From assembly GCA_903928615.1 (NCBI GenBank), contig CAIYRJ010000031.1:1-15446 (forward strand): 15,446 bases of DNA, in the 5' to 3' direction. The translations under genes and the position numbers were made by a program. The DNA is from an uncultured Actinomycetes bacterium. Lineage in GTDB: Bacteria > Actinomycetota > Thermoleophilia > Miltoncostaeales > Miltoncostaeaceae. Numbering within the stretch: the stretch's first letter is position 1; the number at the start of each line of letters is the position of its first letter. Below are positions 6,511 to 13,686 of the stretch, piece by piece. Below the pieces are notes generated by a model, which had not been told where the DNA came from, ran no database searches, and worked only from the letters and a program-made list of their open reading frames with translations.

Positions 6511-8415
6511 CTAGGCAGTGGCCAGCAGCCAGTCCCGGATGGCGGCGAAGGTGGCGTCGTGGTCGCCGAAGTCGTGCCCGGCGCCCTCCACCATCCTCAC
6601 GGTCACGTCACCGTGGCCCGCCTCGCGTGCGCTCGCAGCGAGGCGCTCGGCGTCACCGGGGTCGACGATGATGTCCTCGGTGCCCTGCACCAGCAGCACG
6701 GGCGCCTCGATGCGGCCGATCTGCAGATGGGCCTTGGCCGCTTCGGAGTCCGGGCCGCGCGAGTGCCACCAGGTGCGCGCCGTGTACACGCCGGCAGCGT
6801 GTGGTGCGTCGTCCGGCAGGTACATGCGGTGGATGACGAGGCTGATGTCGTCCTCCGGCGGGGCATCGGCATAGGGCCGGCAGAGCTCCACGAGCTCGTC
6901 GTACGACGGCGCCGAGCCGCAGCGATCCATGCGGGCGCGACTCGACTCGGGCAGGCTCCAGGCGGTTCCCAGGCCCGCGACGCCGACCACCGGCAGCGGC
7001 AGCTCGTGCGCGGCGCAGTACATGGCCGCGGTGGCGCCGAGGGAGTATCCGCTCACCAGCACGTGGTCATAGCCCTCCCCCGCCACCCACGCGGTGGCGG
7101 CACGGACGTCGTCGAGCACGTCCTCCAGCACGGCGGTGCCGAAGAGCTGCGACACGTTCCCGATGCGGGTGTCGAGCGTGAGCACCGGCAGGCCGAGTCG
7201 GGCGATCGGACGGCGCAGGAACCTCAGCGCGCCCACGCTGAGATTGCCCTGGTTGCCATGCAGGTGGATGATCGCCGTGCGGCGCCCGGTCTCAGCCGCG
7301 CGCGCCAGGGTGGCGGCATCGTCGTGCTCGAGCACGCCGTCGTGCAGCGAGCCGTCCTCCCCCCGGATCGTGACCAGCCGGGCGGTGCCCGATGCCGGGC
7401 GATGCGCTGGCACGGCGGCCGGGCCGTCCTTCGGCAGGGAGTCCATCCAGGCCACGGCGCGATCGGCCACGTCGGGCACCTTGCCCCAGAAGGTGTGGTC
7501 GGCCCCCGGCACGTGCTCGAGGTGCACGTCGAGCCCCGCGGACGCGGCCGCCTCGGCCAGGGCCTCGCCGTCGCCGCCCGGCAGCACCGGGTCATCTCCG
7601 GCCTGGATCAGCGCCACGGGCACGCCGACGTCACGGATGCGGTCCACCGACACGGGGTTGCGCGATTCCGGACCGCGGCACTGCCACCAGCAGCGCAGCG
7701 ACCAGGCCTCGGCATCGAAGGGGGCGTCGCTCGGCCCCGCGCCGCGGTGCACCACCACCACGTCGTCCGCCCCATCGCGATCCACGCCGGCCCGCAGCGC
7801 CATGCGCGCCATCTCGGTGTACGACGGCTGCGCGCGCAGGCGGGTCCACCTCGCGCGCATCGACTCGGGAAGGCTCCAGGGATGCGCGAGGGTGCAGAGC
7901 CCCACCACCTCGGGCGGGTGCTCGAGCGCCTGGTAGTGCGTCACGATGCTCGCGCCCAGGCTGTAGCCCACCAGCACCACGCGCTGGAACCCGATCTCGC
8001 GCGCGAAGTCGAGGGCAGCGGCCATGTCGAGCGGCGTGGCGTCGAAGAGCCCTCCGCCGTAGACCACCCCGAAGTTGGCCATGCGCGTGTTGATGGACAG
8101 GGCCGGGTAGCCCTGATGGGCGAGCTCGAACGCCAGCCGCCGGGGCACGCCGCCCATGTAGTTGCCGAGGGAGCCATGCACGATGATGGCCAGGGTCCCG
8201 GCGCGGCCGTCGACGTCGGCGCGGGGACGCATGAGCAGCCCGTCCCAGTGCTTGTGGTCGGCCGTGCGCAGCACCACCAGCTCGGCTTCGGCGTCCACGT
8301 CGTCGTGCCCGAACTCCGTGTGCGGGCGCGCCCCGGTGGTCATGGTGATGCGGTCCGGGCGCGCGACCTCGGTCGGGGTCCCGGGCTGCGGGGGATCGGC
8401 AGCATGCGGCGTCAT
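6511..8415 (-). CDS. Double-headed alpha/beta hydrolase (tandem duplicated domains)
   Basis: This 634-residue protein carries two complete alpha/beta-hydrolase domains in one chain. Domain 1 (about 45-327) has an oxyanion HGSLGN at 80-85, nucleophile S152 in GYSLG, an acid at D274 or D275, and H307 in GADH. Domain 2 (about 345-634) has HLHGNQGN at 384-391, S458 in GYSLG, D581 and H614 in GAGH. The halves also share SLPES-x-RAR (181-189 and 487-495) and W-x-x-RGP-[ED]-S (near 244 and 550). All these pairs are offset by about 306 residues, so this is a tandem duplication with both triads apparently intact. No signal peptide is seen, so it is probably cytoplasmic. It acts on an unknown ester, amide or similar substrate. 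The start is ATG 8415, overlapping the stop of the upstream MMPL exporter by 4 bp, so the two are likely one operon. An internal ATG (residue 25) is an alternative start. Confidence 0.9.
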   Translation of the reverse strand: MTPHAADPPQPGTPTEVARPDRITMTTGARPHTEFGHDDVDAEAELVVLRTADHKHWDGLLMRPRADVDGRAGTLAIIVHGSLGNYMGGVPRRLAFELAHQGYPALSINTRMANFGVVYGGGLFDATPLDMAAALDFAREIGFQRVVLVGYSLGASIVTHYQALEHPPEVVGLCTLAHPWSLPESMRARWTRLRAQPSYTEMARMALRAGVDRDGADDVVVVHRGAGPSDAPFDAEAWSLRCWWQCRGPESRNPVSVDRIRDVGVPVALIQAGDDPVLPGGDGEALAEAAASAGLDVHLEHVPGADHTFWGKVPDVADRAVAWMDSLPKDGPAAVPAHRPASGTARLVTIRGEDGSLHDGVLEHDDAATLARAAETGRRTAIIHLHGNQGNLSVGALRFLRRPIARLGLPVLTLDTRIGNVSQLFGTAVLEDVLDDVRAATAWVAGEGYDHVLVSGYSLGATAAMYCAAHELPLPVVGVAGLGTAWSLPESSRARMDRCGSAPSYDELVELCRPYADAPPEDDISLVIHRMYLPDDAPHAAGVYTARTWWHSRGPDSEAAKAHLQIGRIEAPVLLVQGTEDIIVDPGDAERLAASAREAGHGDVTVRMVEGAGHDFGDHDATFAAIRDWLLATA

Positions 8416-10571
8416 GACGGGATTGTCCCCGCCTTCCCGCCATCGCGCCCGCGCCGGCCCGGCAGCCACCAGTTCCACTTGCCGCAGAGGCTCATGACCG
8501 CCGGCACGAGCATGAGGCGGATGATCGTGGCGTCCACCAGCACGGCCGTGGCGAGGCCGATGCCGAGCATCTTCACCACGACGTTGTCGTTCAGCACGAA
8601 TGCCAGGAACACGCTCACCATGATCAGCGCCGCCGCCGAGATGACGCGCGCGGTGGAGGCCAGGCCGAGCGCCACGGAGCGATGCGGGTCGCCGGTCTGC
8701 TCCCACCCCTCGCGCACCCGTGAGAGCAGGAACACCTCGTAGTCCATCGACAGCCCGAAGAGGATCGCGATCATCATCATCGGCACCCATGCCTCGATGG
8801 CCACCGCCTCGGGCACGCCGATCTGATCGCGCAGGATGCCCCACTGGAAGATGGCCACCACCACCCCGAAGGCCGCGCCCACCGAGAGCAGGTTCATCAC
8901 CGCCGCCTGCAGGGGCACGAGGAGCGAGCGGAACTCCACCAGCAGGAGCACGAACGAGATGAGGATGACCACGCCGATGAACCACGGCAGGCGCGAGGCC
9001 ACGCGGTCGGAGAGGTCGACGCCCACAGCGGTGAGGCCGGTGGCATAGACGGTGGTGCCGGCGCCGGCCACGGGTTCGAGGCGCTGCGCGAGCTTCTCGA
9101 CCAGGTCGGTGGTGCGCGGGCTGGCGGGCGCGGTGCCGGGCACCACGTTGATGAGGGCGACGTCGGCGATGGGCGACCTCACCGGGGGCGACACCTCGAT
9201 GACTCCCGCGAGATCGCGGGCCCGATCGGCCACGGCGAGTGCGCTCTGCTTGGCGAGGGGCCCCTCGAGCACGATCTGCACGGGTCCGTTGAAGCCCGGC
9301 CCGAAGCCCGTGGAGATCAGCGCGTATGCCTCCCGCGTGGTGGACCCCGGCGGATCGCTGCCGGCATCCACCTGCCCGAGCTCCATGCGCAGCACCGGCG
9401 CGGCCAGCAGCAGGAGCAGGGCCAGGCCGCCGACGAGGAACGGCCACGGCTTGCGCGTGACCATGAGCGACCAGCGGGCCCAGCCGTGCATGCGGTCCGG
9501 CGGGGCGTCGAGGTCCACGGGGCGGGGACCCGAGATGAACGGCAGGCGCCAGCGACCCAGCCCGGTGCCGGCGATCGCGAGGGCAGCCGGCAGGAGCGTG
9601 ATGGCGGCCATCACGGCGATGACCACCGCGATGGCCGCGCTCTGCCCGAGCCTCGTGACGAACGGAATGCCGGCGGCCGCGAGCCCCAGCACGGCGACCG
9701 CCACCGTGCCGCCCGCGATCACCACTGCCCGGCCCGCCGTGGCCGTGGCGCGCGCGACCGACGCGCGCACGTCCATGCCTTCGGCCACCTGCTGCGAGTG
9801 GCGGGTGACCACGAACAACGCGTAGTCCACCGACACGCCGAGGCCGATCATCACGGCGAGGGTGCGGCCGACGTCGCTCACATCCGTGACGGCCTGCAGC
9901 ACGGCAAGCACCGCGAGGGCCGTGCCGACGGCCACGAGCGCCCCCACCACGGGTATCGCCATCGTGACGACCGATCCGAAGGCCAGCAGCAGGATGATGA
10001 CGGCCGCGAGGATGCCCACCACGGCCGACCAGTCGGTGCCCGCGGCCTCCGCCTGGGCCGCGGGCGCGCCGGAGTAGGCCACCACCAGCCCCGCGCGCTC
10101 GAGCGGCTTCGCCGCCTCCCGCACGCGATCCAGCTGCGCGGGCCCGAGGTCCGCGGGCGGGGTGGACCACTCGATGCCCATCAGCGCGGTGCGCCCGTCC
10201 GGTGACACCGTGCCGGGCCTGCCGGGCGGCTGCACCGAGGCGACACCGTCCACGGCACGCAGGCGCTGCGCCGACTCCGCAATCGCCGCGCGCGAGGGCC
10301 CCGCGAGCAGCGTGCCGCGCTCGGCACGGATCACCACCTGCCCGTCGGTCGTCCCCTGCCCCGGGAACGCCCGCTGAAGCACGGCGGCGCCCTCCGCCGC
10401 GGGAAGCCCGGGCACCGAGAGGTTGTCGGAGGGCTTGCCACCCAGGGCCGACCCCAGCAGCGTAAGCCCCACCAGCGCGACCACCCAGGCGCCGAGCACC
10501 CACCAGCGGCGGCGCGCGCACCAGGCGCCGAGCCGGCCGAGGAGCGTGGTGGTGTGGTCGTTCCGGGCCAT
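8412..10571 (-). CDS. MMPL-family RND transporter (hydrolase operon)
   Basis: This 719-residue protein has the duplicated RND/MMPL topology: TM1 near 24-42, porter loop 45-180, five helices at 184-335, linker at 340-370, TM7 near 376-393, second porter loop 398-525, and TM8-12 at about 530-695. The Asp-Tyr proton-relay pairs are D249-Y250 (SVDYALFVVTRH) and D610-Y611 (SMDYEVFLLSRVRE). It is a distant paralogue of the plus-strand exporter at 4327-6444. It lacks the accessory small membrane gene and is instead coupled by an ATGA overlap to the tandem hydrolase, which might process its cargo (inference). The ATG at 10571 has no Shine-Dalgarno. TACCGT on the minus strand (10588-10583) could be a -10 giving a very short leader. 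The gene is divergent from the TauE/SafE gene across 53 bp. Confidence 0.93.
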   Translation of the reverse strand: MARNDHTTTLLGRLGAWCARRRWWVLGAWVVALVGLTLLGSALGGKPSDNLSVPGLPAAEGAAVLQRAFPGQGTTDGQVVIRAERGTLLAGPSRAAIAESAQRLRAVDGVASVQPPGRPGTVSPDGRTALMGIEWSTPPADLGPAQLDRVREAAKPLERAGLVVAYSGAPAAQAEAAGTDWSAVVGILAAVIILLLAFGSVVTMAIPVVGALVAVGTALAVLAVLQAVTDVSDVGRTLAVMIGLGVSVDYALFVVTRHSQQVAEGMDVRASVARATATAGRAVVIAGGTVAVAVLGLAAAGIPFVTRLGQSAAIAVVIAVMAAITLLPAALAIAGTGLGRWRLPFISGPRPVDLDAPPDRMHGWARWSLMVTRKPWPFLVGGLALLLLLAAPVLRMELGQVDAGSDPPGSTTREAYALISTGFGPGFNGPVQIVLEGPLAKQSALAVADRARDLAGVIEVSPPVRSPIADVALINVVPGTAPASPRTTDLVEKLAQRLEPVAGAGTTVYATGLTAVGVDLSDRVASRLPWFIGVVILISFVLLLVEFRSLLVPLQAAVMNLLSVGAAFGVVVAIFQWGILRDQIGVPEAVAIEAWVPMMMIAILFGLSMDYEVFLLSRVREGWEQTGDPHRSVALGLASTARVISAAALIMVSVFLAFVLNDNVVVKMLGIGLATAVLVDATIIRLMLVPAVMSLCGKWNWWLPGRRGRDGGKAGTIPS

Positions 10572-10624
10572 TGCGGGGCGGGACGGTAGCGGACGCGTTA
10601 CGGCGGACGGAGGCGGTGCGTGGC
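10572..10624. promoter_or_regulatory. Short divergent intergenic promoter region
   Basis: These 53 bp must hold the promoters of both the minus-strand MMPL gene and the plus-strand permease gene unless the latter starts elsewhere. On the minus strand TACCGT (10588-10583) fits a TANNNT -10 placed 11 nt before the ATG. On the plus strand GGAGG at 10609-10613 is a Shine-Dalgarno 11 nt before ATG 10625. No convincing -35 boxes are visible. Confidence 0.35.
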
Positions 10625-11401
10625 ATGCTCGCCCCCGTGGGCGACCTCGGAATCTGGGCCCTGTTCTTCGCCCTCCTCGGCGGCATCGGCGGCGGCTTCG
10701 TCAACTCGGTGGCGGGTGGCGGCACCCTCGTGACCTTTCCGGTGCTCACGGCCGTGGGCATCCCCGCGCTCGACGCCAACATCACCAATGCGGTGGCGCT
10801 TTCACCCGGGTACGCCGGGGGCACGTACGCCCAGCGGCGTGACTTCATGGGCCGCCGCGACCTTGCGCGCGTGCTGGCCATCACGTCGATCCTGGGCGGC
10901 GTCACCGGCGGGGTGCTGCTCATCCTCACCGGCGCGGAGATCTTCGAGCAGCTCGTGCCGTGGCTCATCTTCGCCGCCACCGCCCTGCTCGCCGCCCAGA
11001 AGCCCCTGAGGCGCATCACCATCGGCGCCCGCGGCGACACCGGTGAGATGAGCCGCACGGTGCTCGTGGTGTCCATCTTCCTGGCCACGGTGTACGGCGG
11101 GTACTTCGGCGCCGGCCTCGGGATCATCACCATCGCGATCCTCGGGCTCATGCTCACCGACACCCTCAACCGCCTGAACGCCCTCAAGCTGCTGATGTCG
11201 CTCTGCGCCAATGGCGCCGCCGCGATCTTCTTCGCCTTCACCGGCTACGTGTACTGGGGCGCGGCGATCCTCATGGGCCTTGGCGCATGGGCCGGCGGGT
11301 GGATCGGCGGCAAGACCGTGCAGCACCTGAATGAGGCGGTGTTCCGCTTCGGGGTGATCCTCCTCGGCATCGCCGTCGGGTTCACCTTCCTGCTGGCCTG
11401 A
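10625..11401 (+). CDS. TauE/SafE-family permease (putative sulfite/organosulfonate exporter)
   Basis: This 258-residue polytopic membrane protein has the TauE/SafE (PF01925-type) signature. It begins with a Gly-rich first helix LLGGIGGGFVNSVAGGGTLV, followed by FPVLTAVGIPALDANITNAVALSPGY, the repeat-1 motif of the family. The second half repeats the pattern with GGYFGAGLGIITIAILGLM. About seven to eight hydrophobic segments are visible. Family members export sulfite, sulfoacetate or related anions, or remain unassigned, and the substrate is not readable here. I chose ATG 10625 because GGAGG lies 11 nt upstream and the longer frame would overlap the divergent gene start. The DUF1116 gene follows after 43 bp with its own probable promoter. 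A functional link to the ArsR/DUF2892 genes (both families occur in sulfide-handling operons elsewhere) is speculative. Confidence 0.88.
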   Translation: MLAPVGDLGIWALFFALLGGIGGGFVNSVAGGGTLVTFPVLTAVGIPALDANITNAVALSPGYAGGTYAQRRDFMGRRDLARVLAITSILGGVTGGVLLILTGAEIFEQLVPWLIFAATALLAAQKPLRRITIGARGDTGEMSRTVLVVSIFLATVYGGYFGAGLGIITIAILGLMLTDTLNRLNALKLLMSLCANGAAAIFFAFTGYVYWGAAILMGLGAWAGGWIGGKTVQHLNEAVFRFGVILLGIAVGFTFLLA

Positions 11402-11432
11402 CCGACCCCCGGGCGCGCGCCGCGCGAGCGCC

Positions 11433-11438
11433 TACGAT
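11433..11438 (+). promoter_or_regulatory. -10 element of a probable leaderless promoter
   Basis: TACGAT fits the actinobacterial TANNNT -10 consensus and ends 6 nt before the ATG at 11445, so transcription would start at or next to the start codon. There is no Shine-Dalgarno in front of that ATG, which supports leaderless translation. No matching -35 is seen. Confidence 0.55.
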
Positions 11439-11444
11439 CAGGGC

Positions 11445-12686
11445 ATGCCGCTGGCCATCGCCACCATCGAGGCGCCCCTCGTCGACGAGGGGCTGCGCGA
11501 GCAGGGCATCGAGCCACTCGTCATCGAGTGGACGCCCCCGGCGCGCGGGGACCTCGGTGACGTCGCGCTGCTCACCCGCGCGTATGCCGACGACGACGTC
11601 GAGGCCGGTAACCGCCAGGCCCTGGCGCTGCTCGACGCCGCGCGACCGCACCTGGTGGGCGCGGGCCTCGCAGCCGATCTGGTGCCCGGCATGGACGCCC
11701 GGGTCATCCTCCACGCCGGCCCGCCGTGCGACTGGGACCACCTCGGCCCGGCCATGCGCGGCCAGGTGGCCCGCGCGGCGATGCTCGAGGGCTGGGCGCC
11801 CGACCAGGGCGAGGCCGCGGCGCTCATCTCGCAGGGCGCGATCACCCTCGCACCCACCGACGCGCACGGCGTGGTGGCCACAATGTGCGGGGTGCTCTCG
11901 CCATCGATGGCCGTGTGGGCCGTGCGCGACGAGCAGACCGGCGCCGAGGCGTGGGCACCGATCTCCGATGGCGCGGGCGACGGCCTGCCGGCGGGGTCCC
12001 GCACCCGCGACCTGATCGCCCGCCAGCGCATGCTCTCCGACCGGGTGGCGCCCGGCGTGGCAGCGGCGCTCGAGTCCACCGGGCCCATCGACCTCACCGG
12101 GGTGGCGCGCCGCGCCACCGACGCCGGCGACTCGCCCAGCTGCCGTCCGCAGGTGGCCGGGATGATGATCCTCCATTCGCTGCTCCCGGGGCTTGCCTCC
12201 CGAGCACTCGACGCGGTGCCCGCCGTCGCGCTGATCGCCGGCGCCGACGGTCGCATGGCGCTGCCCGTGCTGGCGGCCGCAGCCCGTGCGTCGTTGCAGT
12301 CCGCCCTCGGCGTGCCCCGCTCGAGCCTGGTCATCGGGATGTCCGGCAACGGCACCGACGTGGCCATCACCCTCGCGGGCATCCCCGGCACGTGGTTCAC
12401 CGCACCGGCGCCCATCGCCGAGGACGCTGACGTCGCCGATGGCTCGGCCCCGCCGGACGCGGCACCGTGGACCGGCGACCAGGGGGTGATCGCCTGCGCG
12501 GAGATGGCCATCGACGCCCGGCTCTGCCTCGACGCCGGCGAGGCCCCGGGCATTGCCATGGGCATCGCGAGCCGGACGGACGGCGCGTGGATCGGCGAGG
12601 GGGTCGCCCGCATTCCGCTGCCGGCCGTGCGCGACGCGCTCGACGCCCTGGTTCCCGACGGGCGCATGTCGCCCGCATCCGCATGA
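11445..12686 (+). CDS. DUF1116 (YlbE/AllG-like) protein with an N-terminal FdrA-tail-like domain
   Basis: This 413-residue protein matches DUF1116 over about residues 54-405. Visible elements are ILHAGPP (88-94), AAMLEGWAPDQGEA (111-124), the SPSMAV stretch (152-157), PIDLTGVARRATDAGD (214-229), MMILHSLLPGLA (240-251), IGMSGNGTDVAI (297-308), WFTAPAP (317-323) and GIASRTDGAWIGEGVARIPL (373-392). E. coli YlbE (AllG) works with FdrA and YlbF, a system linked to oxamate carbamoyl transfer. Residues 1-48 (LVIEWTPPARGD at 25-36) resemble the tail of E. coli FdrA, a domain missing from the FdrA in this window. The conserved GDEFHQRN of YlbE reads GDSPSCR here, so activity may differ. The gene is probably leaderless from TACGAT upstream and overlaps the next gene by 4 bp. 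No carbamate kinase or DUF2877 gene is in the window. Confidence 0.86.
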   Translation: MPLAIATIEAPLVDEGLREQGIEPLVIEWTPPARGDLGDVALLTRAYADDDVEAGNRQALALLDAARPHLVGAGLAADLVPGMDARVILHAGPPCDWDHLGPAMRGQVARAAMLEGWAPDQGEAAALISQGAITLAPTDAHGVVATMCGVLSPSMAVWAVRDEQTGAEAWAPISDGAGDGLPAGSRTRDLIARQRMLSDRVAPGVAAALESTGPIDLTGVARRATDAGDSPSCRPQVAGMMILHSLLPGLASRALDAVPAVALIAGADGRMALPVLAAAARASLQSALGVPRSSLVIGMSGNGTDVAITLAGIPGTWFTAPAPIAEDADVADGSAPPDAAPWTGDQGVIACAEMAIDARLCLDAGEAPGIAMGIASRTDGAWIGEGVARIPLPAVRDALDALVPDGRMSPASA

Positions 12687-13366
12687 GCCCCGGTCGCATC
12701 GTCGGCGTGGTCGTGGCGGGCCTCGTGGTGGCCGGTGCGGTTATCGCCGGCGCCATGGCACTCGGCGGCACCAGCCAGCTGGCCCCGCCCGATCCGGCAC
12801 AGCCGATCGTGATCGGAGTGGTCGCCGCGCCGGGGGAGGAGCTCACGGGCCCCACCGACCTGCCGCCCCTCGCGATGGTGCTCGACGAGCCCGTGCCCGA
12901 CGCCGTGGCGCAGCTCTCGCCGTCAGAGCAGGTGACCGCCTACCGCGTGGAGGCCGAGGGGGGCGACGCCGACGCGCTCATGCGGCTCGGGGCCGCGCAG
13001 CAGCGCGCCGGCGAGCAGGACGCCGCCGCGGGGACCTTCCGCGAGGCTGCTGCCGCCGACCCCGAGGGCATCGCCCCCGTGATCGGCCTCGCGATGTCCG
13101 ACGCCGCCACCGGTGACACCGGGATGAAGCGCGCGACAGCGGTGCTGGCACGGGTCACGCGCGACAACCCGGAGAGCCAGCTGGCGTGGTTCAACCGGGG
13201 GTGGCTCGCGACCTACCGGCGCGACGGCAAGGACGTCATCGAGTCATGGAAGCGCGTGGTCACCATCGACCCCGACTCCCCCATCGGCAAGACCGCCGCC
13301 GACCTGCTCCGGCGCATCGCCAATCAGGCCGACGGGCAGGGGAATACCCGCACCAGCGGGGGATAG
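12683..13366 (+). CDS. Membrane-anchored TPR-like protein
   Basis: This predicts 227 residues. A single N-terminal hydrophobic helix covers about 5-27 (GRIVGVVVAGLVVAGAVIAG), with few positive charges before it and no lipobox Cys, so it is probably a signal anchor with the rest outside. A Pro-rich linker with no predicted fold covers about 33-75. Residues 80-212 are helical with TPR-like repeats: DADALMRLGAAQQRAGEQDAAAGTFREAAAADPEG, then MKRATAVLARVTRDNPESQLAWFNRGWLATYRR, then DVIESWKRVVTIDPDSP. TPR domains hold protein complexes together, and no enzyme domain is seen. The ATG overlaps the DUF1116 stop (ATGA), so the two proteins are probably co-produced. A small hairpin (CCCGC-acca-GCGGG, 13347-13360) lies at its 3' end. 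Confidence 0.78.
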   Translation: MSPGRIVGVVVAGLVVAGAVIAGAMALGGTSQLAPPDPAQPIVIGVVAAPGEELTGPTDLPPLAMVLDEPVPDAVAQLSPSEQVTAYRVEAEGGDADALMRLGAAQQRAGEQDAAAGTFREAAAADPEGIAPVIGLAMSDAATGDTGMKRATAVLARVTRDNPESQLAWFNRGWLATYRRDGKDVIESWKRVVTIDPDSPIGKTAADLLRRIANQADGQGNTRTSGG

Positions 13367-13686
13367 CAGCCTGTCCCGGGCGTGAGGCGGATGGTCACGA
13401 ACCGGTAAGGAAGTGCCCGTTCCCCCCCGATACCCCACAGCAGGATGTTTACCCTGCGACGAGAACCTCTTAACCGGCCCATAAGGGCTGGTGGGGACAC
13501 TGCCGAGAGCACCATGCCGGACCTGCGTCCGGCGCGTTGGATCCCCGTCCACCCAGAGGGTCGGCGGGTGAGCAGGCGAAGTGGCAGTCAGGTGCCGAGG
13601 GCACCGAAACGTCCGGGGCGCGACTCGCGCCCGGGAACGCTCGACGAAGAGCCCGGTGAGGACCGGGCCAAAGGGGACGGAAGAGG
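13367..13686 (+). ncRNA. Structured leader region of the sigma factor gene (candidate 5'-UTR RNA)
   Basis: This 320-bp stretch has no gene of its own. Its codon-like composition is unlike the neighbours, with many A/T third positions in every frame. Four compact stem-loops are visible: 13516-13533 (7-bp stem, CTGC loop), 13591-13605 (GGTGCC-GAG-GGCACC), 13613-13635 (7 contiguous pairs plus 2 beyond one mismatch, ACT loop) and 13651-13668 (GCCCGGT-GAGG-ACCGGGC). ACTGCC at 13499-13504 can pair with GGCAGT at 13583-13588, enclosing the first stem and a weaker CACCC/GGGTG stem. CATAAG at 13480-13485 is a possible -10, which would start the transcript near this outer helix. The last hairpin ends 18 nt before the ATG. 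It matches no riboswitch class I can recall. A regulatory or stability role is inference. Confidence 0.5.

Noticed and set aside
8416..11241. The minus-strand hydrolase frame stays open upstream to 11241, giving a 1576-codon frame
   Set aside because: Everything upstream of ATG 8415 is out of frame with the well-supported MMPL gene on the same strand and antisense to the permease gene. The sequence there is Arg/Ala/Gly-rich without domains.
1925..12686. Calling the FdrA/DUF1116 pair an oxamate carbamoyltransferase
   Set aside because: The third subunit family and carbamate kinase are not in the window, both signature motifs are altered, and no allantoin-pathway gene is nearby.
13367..13686. 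A known riboswitch (cobalamin, c-di-AMP, c-di-GMP or guanidine classes) in the rpoD leader
   Set aside because: I compared the conserved cores from memory and found no convincing match. Only generic stem-loops can be supported.
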